Assembly: GCF_036226665.1 (NCBI RefSeq)
Contig: NZ_CP109007.1
Location: 7,254,001 to 7,318,000 of the forward strand
Direction: 5' to 3'
Length of the DNA: 64,000 nt
Source: Streptomyces sp. NBC_00691
GTDB lineage: Bacteria > Actinomycetota > Actinomycetes > Streptomycetales > Streptomycetaceae
The notes beneath the pieces were generated by a model. That model saw nothing but the letters and a program-made list of their open reading frames with translations, had not been told where the DNA came from and searched no databases. Positions 17,692 through 26,597 of this stretch are shown here, piece after piece; positions within the stretch are counted from its first letter, which is position 1, and each line of letters starts with the position of its first letter. Position numbers and translations under genes: made by a program.

Positions 17692-18705
17692 GTGGGCATC
17701 AAGGAGGTGGCGCGCCAGGCGGGCGTCTCCGTCGGCACGGTCTCCAACGTGCTGAACAGACCAGAGCGTGTCTCCGGCGATGTCCGGGCGCGCGTGCAGG
17801 CCGCCATCGACCTGCTGGGCTACGTCCGCAGCGAGTCGGCGCGCCAGCTGCGCGCAGGCCGGAGCCGCATGCTCGGGCTGCTGGTCATGGACACCGGGAA
17901 CCCCTTCTTCGCGGCCATGGCCCGCGGCACCGAGACGACGGCCGCCGGGGCGGGGCTGGGCGTGATGGTGTGCAACAGCGCTGAGAGCGTCGAGGCCGAG
18001 CAAGCGTACCTGGCACTCTTCGCCGAGCAGCGGCTCCGAGGAGTCATGCTGGCGCCGGTCGCCTCGCAGGGCAGACCGTGGGAGGCGCTGCTGCGACCTG
18101 AGATTCCCTTCGTCATCGTCGACCGCGCGGTGGCCCCGGAGGAAGCCTGTTCCGTGGCCGCTGACGACGTCCTGGGCGGCACGCTCGCCGGTCGCCACCT
18201 GCTCGCCGCCGGGCACCGCCGGATCGCCTACGTCCACGGACCGGACCATCTCCAGCAGGTCCGAGACCGGCGTGAAGGACTCCTGCGCGCGGTAGGAGAA
18301 GCGGGGTTGGGCGCCGACATGATCACCGACATCCCGGCGGAGAGGCTCGATGTCAGGGCCGGCAGGGACGCGGGAGCACGACTGCTCGGTCTTCCGGCGG
18401 GGCCGACGGCCGCCTTCTGCGCGAACGACCTGCTGGCGCTGGGAGTGATGCAGACGGCCTTCGACGCGGGGGTTCGCGTGCCCGACGATCTCGCCGTCGT
18501 CGGTTACGACGACATCGAGTTCGCGGAGGCGAGCCTGATTCCGCTGACTTCGGTCCGACACCCGGCCGGCGAGATCGGCCGCCTCGCAGCCGAGCTGCTC
18601 CTGGAGGAGATCGACCCCGCGCAGCCGGAGCAACTGCACCGGCACACCGGCATCGTGCTGCAGCCGGAGCTCGTCGTCCGTCGCTCCAGCCTGTCCCGCC
18701 GCTGA
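17692..18705 (+). CDS. rhaR: LacI-family regulator of the rhamnose operon
   Basis: This 337-residue LacI-family repressor has a helix-turn-helix at the N-terminus (VGIKEVARQAGVSVGTVSNV, then LNRPERVSG) followed by a periplasmic-binding-protein-like effector domain ending VLQPELVVRRSS. It is divergent from rhaI, with paired palindromes between them, so rhamnose or rhamnulose is the likely inducer. The open frame extends back to 17629, but the conserved helix-turn-helix starts at GTG 17692 (GTG 17689 is equivalent). No strong ribosome site is visible. Confidence 0.88.
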   Translation: MGIKEVARQAGVSVGTVSNVLNRPERVSGDVRARVQAAIDLLGYVRSESARQLRAGRSRMLGLLVMDTGNPFFAAMARGTETTAAGAGLGVMVCNSAESVEAEQAYLALFAEQRLRGVMLAPVASQGRPWEALLRPEIPFVIVDRAVAPEEACSVAADDVLGGTLAGRHLLAAGHRRIAYVHGPDHLQQVRDRREGLLRAVGEAGLGADMITDIPAERLDVRAGRDAGARLLGLPAGPTAAFCANDLLALGVMQTAFDAGVRVPDDLAVVGYDDIEFAEASLIPLTSVRHPAGEIGRLAAELLLEEIDPAQPEQLHRHTGIVLQPELVVRRSSLSRR

Positions 18706-18754
18706 GCGCGGAGGGACGAAGGCGCCGCAGAGCGTGCCACGGACGCCCGATGGA

Positions 18755-19177
18755 CTACCGCTGAGAGATCTGTGCGAGGACCCGCAGCGCCTCGCCCCTC
18801 AGCCCGTCGGGAAAGACGGCGAGCAATTCGTCGTTGATCTTCTCGGCGGCGGGCGCGAGCGAGGTGTGCAGCTCTCTGCCCTCCGCGGTCAGCGCCAGCA
18901 GGGTCCGCCGCCTGTCTGCGAGATCGCGCGCGCGACTGACGTAGTGCTGGGCGGTCAGCCGCCGCACGATGTGATGCGCCGTCGACCTGTCCAGCGAGGT
19001 CAACCGCGCGACCGTGCTCTGGTCGATGCCCGGGCTCCGCCTCAAGGCGTTGAGCACGGCGAACTGCTGAGAGGTCACGGTCTCGGAGACGAACGTGCTC
19101 CAGAGCGACGTGTGGACCTGCTCGGCACGCCGGATCAGATGGCCGGCGTAGCGGTCCAGGTCGAGGGCTCCGGTCAC
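18755..19177 (-). CDS. MarR-family transcriptional regulator
   Basis: This 140-residue winged-helix regulator has the MarR layout: a dimerising N-terminal helix (LDLDRYAGHLIRRAEQVHTS), the DNA-binding segment VTSQQFAVLNALRRSPGIDQ and wing region RDLADRRRTLLALTAEGREL. It is the last gene of the gentisate sub-cluster, 71 nt after the fumarylpyruvate hydrolase gene, and probably senses an aromatic acid or CoA ester. The GTG start at 19177 has GGAG nearby. A much longer open frame runs upstream, but its Arg/Pro-rich sequence is a shadow of the oxygenase genes. Confidence 0.85.
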   Translation of the reverse strand: MTGALDLDRYAGHLIRRAEQVHTSLWSTFVSETVTSQQFAVLNALRRSPGIDQSTVARLTSLDRSTAHHIVRRLTAQHYVSRARDLADRRRTLLALTAEGRELHTSLAPAAEKINDELLAVFPDGLRGEALRVLAQISQR

Positions 19178-19248
19178 GGTGATCTCCTGCTCGTGAAGCC
19201 GTGCGGGGCCGGCCCCGGTCGCGCCGGTTCCGGCCTGCACGGAGGGGA

Positions 19249-20112
19249 TCAGCCTCGGCGGTGACCGGGCCGGGACTCGTACGGAGTGGCCCGGGAGCCG
19301 TCCACGCCGACTTCGAGCCGGCCGATCTTCTCGATCTCGACGACGACGCGGTCTCCGTCGCTGAGCGGCCCGACGCCGGCCGGGGTGCCCGTCGCGATCA
19401 CGTCGCCGGGGTACAGGGTCATCACCGAGGAGGCGTAGGCGACCAGCTCCCGCACGCCGAAGATGAGGTACGCGGTGTTGGTGCTCTGCCGGGTCTCTCC
19501 GGCCACGTCGCAGCGCAGGTCCAGCCGGTCGGGGTCCTCGATCTCGTCGGCGGTGACGATCCAGGGGCCGATGGGGGTGAAGGTGTCGAAGGACTTGCGG
19601 GTGGAGCGGTCCTCGCCGGAGCGGACGGTGACGTCCAGCAGGCAGGTGTAGCCGAAGACGTAGTCCAGAGCTTCGTCGGCGCTGACCTGCGACGCGGTCC
19701 GGCCGATGACGACGGCCAGTTCGCCTTCCTGGTCCGTTCGGACGTCGGAGTAGGGCAGGACGATGTCCTGGTCCGGGCCGATCACGGACGAGTTGGCCTT
19801 CAGGAAGACGCCCAGGTCGGCGATGGACGTGGGGTAGTCCATCTCGGCCTTGTGGTCGAGGTAGTTGACAGGCGCACCGATGATCTTGCCGGGACGGGGC
19901 AGCGGGGCCTCCAGCGACACGTCGGCGAGTGCCACGCGGCGCCCGTCGGCCAGGTCGAGCACCGGACCGGCGGCGTCGGACACCGTCTCGATGTACTGCT
20001 GGAGCGCGCCGGCCGGACCGGCGGAAGAGAGAGCGACCTGGTCGGTCACATCGGTGAGGGTGTCGCCGTCGACGACGCCGAGGCGTCCCTTGTCGAACAG
20101 GGCCAGGCGCAT
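19249..20112 (-). CDS. FAH-family hydrolase, probable fumarylpyruvate hydrolase
   Basis: A 287-residue fumarylacetoacetate-hydrolase-fold enzyme. The acidic metal motif lies in DQEGELAVVIGR, followed by GYTCLLDVTVR and ATGTPAGVGPL. Directly downstream of gentisate 1,2-dioxygenase, its likely job is to hydrolyse fumarylpyruvate (or maleylpyruvate directly) to pyruvate plus fumarate or maleate. Two other FAH-family genes lie in the same cluster, so specificity rests on position, not on diagnostic residues. Confidence 0.85.
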   Translation of the reverse strand: MRLALFDKGRLGVVDGDTLTDVTDQVALSSAGPAGALQQYIETVSDAAGPVLDLADGRRVALADVSLEAPLPRPGKIIGAPVNYLDHKAEMDYPTSIADLGVFLKANSSVIGPDQDIVLPYSDVRTDQEGELAVVIGRTASQVSADEALDYVFGYTCLLDVTVRSGEDRSTRKSFDTFTPIGPWIVTADEIEDPDRLDLRCDVAGETRQSTNTAYLIFGVRELVAYASSVMTLYPGDVIATGTPAGVGPLSDGDRVVVEIEKIGRLEVGVDGSRATPYESRPGHRRG

Positions 20113-20151
20113 CGTGGCCTCCTTGGTGGTGGGGAAGAATCGGGGGAGTGA

Positions 20152-21189
20152 TCAGGCGCCGGGGTCGGCGCTCTCGCTGCGGTAGAGGCCCAGGGACCGC
20201 ATCACGGGCTCGTCGCTGTACGAGAACAGGACCGCGTCGGCGGACTTCGAGGTGTTCAGGTGCCGGTAGGAGGCCCAGCCCGGGACGGCGAAGGTGTCGT
20301 TCTCCGTCCAGTCCAGCCGCTTGCCGTCCACGATGGTGGAGCCTTCGCCGCGGACGACGCTGAAGATGGTGGAGGCGGTGTGGCGACGGCCCGCCCCCTC
20401 GAAGCCCGGTCGCAGCCGCTGGATCCGGCAGCCGATGGTGGGCATGACCGGGCCACCGGTCCACGGGTTGGTGTACTCCAGGACGATGCCGTCGACGTCG
20501 CTGCCCTCGGCGGTGTCGGCGACGGCGTCCAAGGCCCGGCTGGTCTCGGCCCAGGTGTAGCGGGTGACGGGCGAGTTCGGCCCGTCCGGTGTGATCCAGG
20601 CGGGGGTCAGGCGGCCGTGGAGGAACTGGCGGCTGCCGGCGTCGTCGGGGCGGGTCACTGGCTGGAGCCGCTGGGGGTACTTCTCGTAGAAGCCTGCTTC
20701 CAGCGCGTTGACCAGGGGGTAGTCCAGGGCGTCGAGCCAGATCATCGGCGCGTCGCCCTCGTGGGTGTGGTCGTGCCAGTGCCAGCCGGGTGTGAGCAGC
20801 AGGTCGCCGGGGGACATGAAGACGCGTTCGCCGTTGACGGTGGTCCAGGCGCCGTCGCCTTCCAGGATGAAGCGGAAGGCGTTGGAGGTGTGCCGGTGGG
20901 CCTGGGCGGTCTCGCCGGGCAGGATGATCTGCAGGCCGGCGTACAGGGTGTTGACCGTGGCGGGCGGGTCGGTGAGCCCGGGGTTGACGAGCATGAGGAC
21001 CCGGCGTTCGGCCTCGTCCAGGGACAGCGTCTGGGAGAAGTGCAGCAGGTGTGGCCGCAGCTCCTTCCAGCTCCACCGGTGGGGGACGGCCCTGCTGCGG
21101 GGCTGGGCGGGGAACAGGTTGCCGTAGAACCGCCAGAGCGGTGCTGCGCCGAGGGCGTCGAGGGCCTTGTAGGCGGGGTCGTCGGTCAT
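20152..21189 (-). CDS. gentisate 1,2-dioxygenase
   Basis: This 345-residue bicupin enzyme opens the ring of gentisate to maleylpyruvate with Fe(II). The N-terminal cupin shows the metal histidines in AQAHRHTSNAFRFILEGDGA and a second motif PGDLLLTPGWHWHDHTHEG. The C-terminal cupin is less metal-like, as usual (RRHTASTIFSVVRGEGSTIV). Length and the MTDDPAYKALDALGAAPLWR start match the family. It is flanked by a 3-hydroxybenzoate-6-hydroxylase-like gene and a fumarylpyruvate-hydrolase-like gene. No maleylpyruvate isomerase is present. Confidence 0.93.
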   Translation of the reverse strand: MTDDPAYKALDALGAAPLWRFYGNLFPAQPRSRAVPHRWSWKELRPHLLHFSQTLSLDEAERRVLMLVNPGLTDPPATVNTLYAGLQIILPGETAQAHRHTSNAFRFILEGDGAWTTVNGERVFMSPGDLLLTPGWHWHDHTHEGDAPMIWLDALDYPLVNALEAGFYEKYPQRLQPVTRPDDAGSRQFLHGRLTPAWITPDGPNSPVTRYTWAETSRALDAVADTAEGSDVDGIVLEYTNPWTGGPVMPTIGCRIQRLRPGFEGAGRRHTASTIFSVVRGEGSTIVDGKRLDWTENDTFAVPGWASYRHLNTSKSADAVLFSYSDEPVMRSLGLYRSESADPGA

Positions 21190-21211
21190 GTTGTCTCCTC
21201 GCGGTGGTTGC

Positions 21212-22426
21212 TCACGGGGCGGGCGCGGGCTGGAGGTCGCCGGCGGGGGTCCACACCCAGGCGACGTCGTCGAAGTCCTCGGGGGTGCGGTCGGACAGGA
21301 GTTGGTTGCGCAGGAAGGCGCCCATCCCGTCCATGTGGCAGATCTCGCCGAATCGCCGCGCGTTCGTCTGGATCGACGCGGCCCGCTCGGTCCGCAGGGC
21401 GGCGTAGGACGTGAACGCGTCCTCCGGGCGGCCGTGCTCGCGCAGAGCGTGGCCGAGGGTCACTGCGTCCTCCAGTGCCTGGCAGGCGCCCTGGGCCAGG
21501 TACTGCAGCATCGGGTGCGCGGCGTCGCCGAGCAGCACGATGCGGCCGTGGACCCAGTCGGTGATCGGAAGGCGGTCGAACAGTGGCCAGCGCCGGTCCC
21601 GGGCGATCAGAGGCAAGGCGTCGCGCACAGCGTCGCAGGCACCGGCGAACCGCTCCTCCAGCTCCGCCTCGGTGCCCCAGTCGTCGGAGCCGGGGTCGTA
21701 GTGGTCGCTCTCGAAGACGGCGACCTGGTTGTAGAGCTCGCCGCGTCGCACGGGGTACTGCACGAGATGCATGCGCGGTCCGGCCCAGACGATGACTGAC
21801 TCCGTAGTCGCGTGCTGCGCCATCGATCCCGTCATGCTGGTGACGGGCAGCGCGCCGCGGTACGCGACGTACTTCGAGCAGACGGGGGCGCCGTCGTTCA
21901 CGAGGATCTGCCGGAGCCGTGAGTGCAGGCCGTCGGCGGCCACCACCGCGTCCGCCGCGAGCCGTTCGGGCGTCTCGGCGAAGTGCAGGCGTACCGCGGC
22001 CTGCGTCTGGACCGCGTCGGTGACGGTTCGCCCGGTGCGCAGGGTGATCGACGGGTGCTCCTCGCAGGCGGTCAGGAGAACGCCGTGGAGGTCGGTGCGG
22101 TGGGTGACGAGGTAGGGGTGCTTGAAACGGCTGCGGTAGGCGTCGCCGCGCAGGTCGAGAGCGGTGACCTGCTTGCCGGTGAGCGCGTCCATCATGACGA
22201 GCTGGGGCGGGGCGACGGCGGAGCGCTGCACGGCGTCGAGGACGCCGAGTTCCTCCAGTGCCAGCGAGGCGTTCGGAGCCAGCTGGAGGCCGGCTCCGAT
22301 CTCGCCGAACCGGGCGGCGCGCTCCACCACGGTCACGCGGTGGCCTGAGCGGGCGACGGCGAGGGCGGCGGCCAAGCCGCCGATGCCGCCGCCGACGACG
22401 GCGATGTGCAGGGGCGAGGTCGTCAC
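21212..22426 (-). CDS. FAD-dependent monooxygenase, probable 3-hydroxybenzoate 6-hydroxylase
   Basis: A class A flavoprotein hydroxylase of 404 residues from GTG 22426. It shows the FAD-binding GXGXXG (IAVVGGGIGGLAAALAVARS), the DG motif (DAVVAADGLHSRL) and the GD motif (IVLLGDAAHPMLQYLAQGAC). Just upstream of gentisate dioxygenase in the operon, it is the likely source of gentisate from 3-hydroxybenzoate using NAD(P)H and O2. Salicylate 5-hydroxylation is the alternative. An upstream in-frame ATG at 22513 adds 29 non-conserved residues; GTG 22426 with an AAGGAGG upstream is preferred. Confidence 0.85.
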   Translation of the reverse strand: MTTSPLHIAVVGGGIGGLAAALAVARSGHRVTVVERAARFGEIGAGLQLAPNASLALEELGVLDAVQRSAVAPPQLVMMDALTGKQVTALDLRGDAYRSRFKHPYLVTHRTDLHGVLLTACEEHPSITLRTGRTVTDAVQTQAAVRLHFAETPERLAADAVVAADGLHSRLRQILVNDGAPVCSKYVAYRGALPVTSMTGSMAQHATTESVIVWAGPRMHLVQYPVRRGELYNQVAVFESDHYDPGSDDWGTEAELEERFAGACDAVRDALPLIARDRRWPLFDRLPITDWVHGRIVLLGDAAHPMLQYLAQGACQALEDAVTLGHALREHGRPEDAFTSYAALRTERAASIQTNARRFGEICHMDGMGAFLRNQLLSDRTPEDFDDVAWVWTPAGDLQPAPAP

Positions 22427-22576
22427 GGGCAGGTGCCTCCTTGAAGGACGGGGGTCGATCCGCCTCCCGACCTGGTGGATCTTCCGCGTCGGGATCATTG
22501 GTGTACGGACCATCGGGGCAGGAGCAGGAACTCTCGGTGCGGGTCCACGCAGGGACCGGCACGGGTGGGAGAGCGG

Positions 22577-23227
22577 TCAGCAGGCGGCGGCGGTGCTGTC
22601 GACATGGACGAAGGTGCCCGTGCGGGCGCGGACGTCCTCGACGGTGACGCCGGGCGCGGTCTCGACCAGGGCGAGGCCACCGGCTGTGACGTCGAGGACG
22701 CCGAGGTCGGTGATGACGCGGTCGACGCAGGTGCGGCCGGTGAGGGGGAGGGTGCAGTCCTGGACGATCTTCGGGCTGCCGTCCTTGGCGGTGTGCTCCA
22801 TCAGCACGATGACCCGGCGCGCGCCGTGGACTAGGTCCATGGCGCCGCCCATCCCCTTGACCATCTTGCCGGGGATCATCCAGTTCGCCAGGTCTCCGGC
22901 CGCCGAGACCTGCATGGCTCCGAGGACGGCGGTGTCGATGTGGCCGCCGCGGATCATCCCGAACGACAGGGCGGAGTCGAAGAACGACGCCCCGGGCAGA
23001 ACGGTGACGGTCTCCTTGCCGGCGTTGACGAGGTCGGGGTCGACCTCGTCGTCGGACGGGTAGGGGCCGGTCCCGAGGATGCCGTTCTCGGAGTGAAGCA
23101 CCACGTGCACGCCGGCCGGCACGTAGGCGGGGATGAGAGTGGGAAGGCCGATGCCGAGGTTGACGTATGAGCCGTCCGTCAGTTCGGCGGCGGCCCGGGC
23201 GGCCATCTGATTGCGGTTCCAGGCCAT
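22577..23227 (-). CDS. 3-oxoacid CoA-transferase, subunit B
   Basis: The beta subunit (216 residues) of a class I CoA-transferase. The catalytic glutamate motif SENGILGTGPYP is intact, preceded by VNLGIGLPTLIPAYVP. With subunit A it would activate a dicarboxylic or 3-oxo acid using succinyl-CoA or acetyl-CoA. Its ATG overlaps the subunit A stop as TGATG. Both acetoacetate-type (ScoB) and 3-oxoadipate-type (PcaJ) roles remain possible; in this aromatic cluster a ring-cleavage product is the likely acceptor. Confidence 0.88.
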   Translation of the reverse strand: MAWNRNQMAARAAAELTDGSYVNLGIGLPTLIPAYVPAGVHVVLHSENGILGTGPYPSDDEVDPDLVNAGKETVTVLPGASFFDSALSFGMIRGGHIDTAVLGAMQVSAAGDLANWMIPGKMVKGMGGAMDLVHGARRVIVLMEHTAKDGSPKIVQDCTLPLTGRTCVDRVITDLGVLDVTAGGLALVETAPGVTVEDVRARTGTFVHVDSTAAAC

Positions 23228-23982
23228 CAGGCGCGCACCGTCCTCTTCTCGATCTGCTTGTCGGCCGCCTGGGCGGGGGTGAGGGGCAGGACGTGCTGGA
23301 CGAAGACGCCGGGCAGGTGGACCCGGTCGGGGTGAAGGACGCCGGGTTCGACGAGCTCCTCGACCTCGGCGATGGTGATCCGGCCGGCCATCGCGGCGAG
23401 GGGATTGAAGTTGGCGGCGGCCCGGCGGAAGACGAGGTTGCCGTGTCGGTCGCCGCGCCATGCCCGGACGAGGGCGAAGTCGGTGGTGATGCCGTGCTCC
23501 AGGACGTGGGGGCGGCCGTCGTAGAGCCGGGTCTCCTTGGCGGGGGAGGGGAGGGCGATCGTGCCGTCGGGGGCATAGCGCCAGGGCAGGCCGCCGTCGG
23601 CGACCTGTGTTCCGACGCCTGCCGGGGTGTAGAAGGCGGGGATGCCGCAGCCGCCGGCGCGGAGGCGCTCGGCGAGGGTGCCCTGAGGGACGAGTTCGAC
23701 CTCCAGCTCTCCGCTGAGGTACTGGCGGGCGAATTCCTTGTTCTCGCCGACGTAGGAGCCGGTGACCCGGCTGATGCGCCCGGCTGCCAGCAGGATCCCC
23801 AGGCCCCGGTCGTCGATGCCGCAGTTGTTGGAGACGACCTGGAGGTCTGTGGCGCCCTGGGCGTGCAGGGCACGGATCAGGGTCTCGGGGATGCCGTTGA
23901 GCCCGAAGCCGCCGACGGCGAGCGAGGCGCCGTCGGGGATGTCGGCGACGGCATCGGCAGGATTCCGGATGACCTTGTCCAC
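23227..23982 (-). CDS. 3-oxoacid CoA-transferase, subunit A
   Basis: The alpha subunit (251 residues) of the heterodimeric CoA-transferase. It begins MDKVIRNPADAVADIPDGAS, contains the CoA-binding glycine loop AVGGFGLNGIPETLI, and later AANFNPLAAMAGRITIAEVE, all typical of ScoA/PcaI. The GTG start is at 23982, 17 nt after the preceding SDR stop. It is co-transcribed with subunit B and the gentisate genes. Confidence 0.88.
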   Translation of the reverse strand: MDKVIRNPADAVADIPDGASLAVGGFGLNGIPETLIRALHAQGATDLQVVSNNCGIDDRGLGILLAAGRISRVTGSYVGENKEFARQYLSGELEVELVPQGTLAERLRAGGCGIPAFYTPAGVGTQVADGGLPWRYAPDGTIALPSPAKETRLYDGRPHVLEHGITTDFALVRAWRGDRHGNLVFRRAAANFNPLAAMAGRITIAEVEELVEPGVLHPDRVHLPGVFVQHVLPLTPAQAADKQIEKRTVRA

Positions 23983-23998
23983 GGTTCCTGGTGTCCTT

Positions 23999-24778
23999 TC
24001 AGGTGAGGGGGCCCGGCAGTACGGCGGACCAGCCGCCGTCGACGACGAGATGGGCGCCGGAGACGTAGGAGGCGTCCTCGGAGGCGAGGAAGGCCGCCAC
24101 GCCGGCGACGTCCTGGGGGGTTCCCAGACGGCCGAGAGGGATGTGCCGGGCGGCGTCGCGCAGGGGGTGGGAGTCGGCGAGCAGGTTGCCCCGGGAGCCC
24201 TCGGTATCGACCAGCCCCGGGCTGACGCAGTTGGCGCGGATGCCGTGCTCGGCGCCTTCGGCGGCGAGCTGGCGGGTCAGCGCGATCACCCCTCCCTTCG
24301 CGGCGGAGTGGGCGGTGCGGTGGTTGGTCAGGGAGCCGGTGATCCCGGCGGTGGAGCCGATGGTGACGACGCAGCCGCGGCTGCGTGCCAGGTGCGGCCA
24401 CGCGGCTCGGGTGGTGAGCCAGACCGAGTCCAGCTCGGAGCGCACGGTGGACGCGTAGTCGTCGTAGGACTGTTCGGCGAGGGGGCCGAACCGTACGGAG
24501 CCGGCATTGGTGAGGACGATGTCGACGCCTCCGAACGCCTCGACCGCTTCCTCCACCCACGCTCCGACGGATTCGGGACAGGTGACGTCCAGGGGGCCGG
24601 GCGTGAGAGCCGTGCCGCCTTCCCGGCCGATCTCCCGCTGCGTCTCCAGGGCTTCGTCGTGCAGGAGGTCGCCGCCGACGACCAAGGCGCCTTCGGCGGC
24701 GAACCGCAGGGCCGCCGCCCTTCCCAGTCCGCGGGCCGTGCCCGAGACCAGGGCCACTCTCCCTTCCAGCCGCCTCAT
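23999..24778 (-). CDS. short-chain dehydrogenase/reductase with His in place of catalytic Tyr
   Basis: A 259-residue classical-length SDR with a Rossmann cofactor site (VALVSGTARGLGRAAALRFA), NAG at 91-93 and Ser142 in TIGSTAG. The catalytic YxxxK position reads HSAAK, so His157 replaces Tyr while Lys161 remains. Either a subfamily uses His, or the enzyme is not a simple dehydrogenase. The start overlaps the preceding SDR stop as ATGA. Substrate unknown; a hydroxyl or keto intermediate of the aromatic pathway is likely. Confidence 0.8.
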   Translation of the reverse strand: MRRLEGRVALVSGTARGLGRAAALRFAAEGALVVGGDLLHDEALETQREIGREGGTALTPGPLDVTCPESVGAWVEEAVEAFGGVDIVLTNAGSVRFGPLAEQSYDDYASTVRSELDSVWLTTRAAWPHLARSRGCVVTIGSTAGITGSLTNHRTAHSAAKGGVIALTRQLAAEGAEHGIRANCVSPGLVDTEGSRGNLLADSHPLRDAARHIPLGRLGTPQDVAGVAAFLASEDASYVSGAHLVVDGGWSAVLPGPLT

Positions 24779-25521
24779 CGCGCGTTCCCGTCGAGCAGCG
24801 CGTCGGACACGGACTTCACCCCGCCGTGCGAGGTGAGGCCACCGTCGACCGGGATCTCCGCGCCGGAGATGAACGACGACTCGTCGGAGAGCAGGAACAC
24901 CACCAGCGGTGTCACCTCCTCGACGGTGCCCACACGGCCCAGGGGCGTCTCGCGAATGTTCGTCGCCCGGAAGGCGGGGGCGGCCGAGGCGGTCATCTCC
25001 GTCTCGATGAAGCCGGGATGGATGGTGTTCACCCGGATCCCCCGGGGGCCGAGCTCCATGGCGGCGGTCTTCGACAGGCCGCGAAGCGCCCACTTGCTCG
25101 TCGTGTAGGCCACCGGGTAGTGGGCGGTCAGCGCGGCGGAGGAGCCGACGTTCACGACCGAGGAACCCGGAGGCATCAGCGGGGCCAAGTGCTGGATTCC
25201 CAGGAGCGGGCCGTTCACGTTGACGGCGTGCACGCAGCTCATGTCCTTGGCGGTGACCTCGTTCAGCCGGGCCCGCCAGGTGATGCCGGCGTTGTTGACC
25301 AGGCCGTGCACCGCCCCGTACGTCCCGCGGAGGTGATCGGCCAGGTCGGCCCAGTCGTCGGCCAGGGTGACGTCGAGCCTTCGGACGCCCTCCCTGCCGT
25401 TCACGTCCGTGGCGATGACCGTGGCGCCTTCGCGCGTCAGGGCGGCGGCCTCTGCGGCGCCCTGGCCGCGGGCCGCACCGGTGACGACGATGACCTTTCC
25501 CGTGAGGCGCCCGCCGTTCAC
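24775..25521 (-). CDS. short-chain dehydrogenase/reductase
   Basis: A 248-residue classical SDR with the cofactor motif VIVVTGAARGQGAAEAAAL, NNAG at 76-79, a Ser in VGSSAALT (about 127-128), and an intact Tyr139-Lys143 pair (AYTTSKWALRG). The C-terminus carries the usual ISGAEIPVDGG. It is coupled by 4-nt overlaps to an FAH hydrolase upstream and another SDR downstream, so the three should work on consecutive intermediates. Cofactor preference and substrate cannot be read reliably. Confidence 0.85.
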   Translation of the reverse strand: MNGGRLTGKVIVVTGAARGQGAAEAAALTREGATVIATDVNGREGVRRLDVTLADDWADLADHLRGTYGAVHGLVNNAGITWRARLNEVTAKDMSCVHAVNVNGPLLGIQHLAPLMPPGSSVVNVGSSAALTAHYPVAYTTSKWALRGLSKTAAMELGPRGIRVNTIHPGFIETEMTASAAPAFRATNIRETPLGRVGTVEEVTPLVVFLLSDESSFISGAEIPVDGGLTSHGGVKSVSDALLDGNAR

Positions 25522-26489
25522 GGCCGCTCCCGGTTACGGCGTCGGCCCTTGGGCAGGGCGACGGGATCGGTACCGGGGACCACGCGAGTGGTGAGGGACC
25601 CGAGGGCCTGTACGGTCAGGGTGACGGTGTCACCGGGCTTGAGCGGCGGCGGGAGTTGCTGACCTGAGCGGCCCCAGAGCTCTGCGAGACAGCCACCGTT
25701 GCCGCACGTTCCGGAGCCCAGCACGTCACCGGCGACGATCCGGGTGCCGCGCGAGGCGTAGGCGGTCATCTCCTCGAACGTCCAGCTCATGTTGGACAGC
25801 AGGTCGCTGCCGATCTTCTCGCCGTTGACCTCGGCCGTCAGAGCAAGTCGCAGGAAGCCGTCGGCGTCGCGGTGAGGCTCCAGTTCGTCGGCGGTCACCA
25901 GGTAGGGGCCCAGCGTTGTGGCGGTGTCCTTGCCCTTGCACGGGCCGAGACCGATCCGCATCTCGGCGGACTGCAGGTCCCGTGCGGACCAGTCGTTGAA
26001 CACGGTGTAGCCGACGATGTGCTCCCGCGCCTGCTCCGGGGTCAGGTCACGGCCTTCCCGGCCGATGACGGCCGCCACCTCCAGCTCGAAGTCGAGCACG
26101 GACGACCCGGGGGGCATGGGCACGTCGTCATGCGGTCCGAAGATCGCGTGGGGGTTGGTGAAGTAGTAGGTGGGTGCCTCGTACCACTGGGCGGGCACTC
26201 CGGATTCGCCGCTGACGGAGCGGCGCACGCCCTCGACGTGCTCCTCGAAGGTGACGAAGTCCCTGACCGAAGAGGGCTGGAGCGGCGAAAGCAGCCGGAC
26301 CTCGGAGACATGGGGTCCCGGCGGCACGTCCAGGGCCGCTGCTCCGGCAGCCAGAAGGCCCGGCAGACCGTCGGTGTCGCGGATCAGGTCGGTGAGCGAG
26401 GTGATGCCGGGCAGGGGGAACAGCGTGCCGTCGTCCTCGACGACGGCGACACGGTTCCGGTGCCGGTATTCGAAAGCGGCGAAACGCAT
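25518..26489 (-). CDS. FAH-family hydrolase (second copy)
   Basis: A 323-residue fumarylacetoacetate-hydrolase-like enzyme. The metal-binding acids lie in SSVLDFELEVAAVIGREGRD and the substrate region GYTVFNDWSARDLQ. GPCKGKDTATTLGPYLVTAD and VLGSGTCGNGGCLAELWG match long FAH proteins of the fumarylacetoacetase subgroup rather than the short fumarylpyruvate type. It begins the second transcriptional block of the cluster, after a strong hairpin at 26598-26653. It probably hydrolyses a C-C bond in a diketo ring-cleavage product. Confidence 0.85.
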   Translation of the reverse strand: MRFAAFEYRHRNRVAVVEDDGTLFPLPGITSLTDLIRDTDGLPGLLAAGAAALDVPPGPHVSEVRLLSPLQPSSVRDFVTFEEHVEGVRRSVSGESGVPAQWYEAPTYYFTNPHAIFGPHDDVPMPPGSSVLDFELEVAAVIGREGRDLTPEQAREHIVGYTVFNDWSARDLQSAEMRIGLGPCKGKDTATTLGPYLVTADELEPHRDADGFLRLALTAEVNGEKIGSDLLSNMSWTFEEMTAYASRGTRIVAGDVLGSGTCGNGGCLAELWGRSGQQLPPPLKPGDTVTLTVQALGSLTTRVVPGTDPVALPKGRRRNRERP

Positions 26490-26597
26490 GGTGCGGCTCC
26501 TGGTGGAGAAACGGGGGACACGGGACCGGGCCGTCCGGGACGGAGAGAGGGCCCGTTGCCGGCCTTCTACGGACGGTTCCGGTCCCGTGGACCGGAG

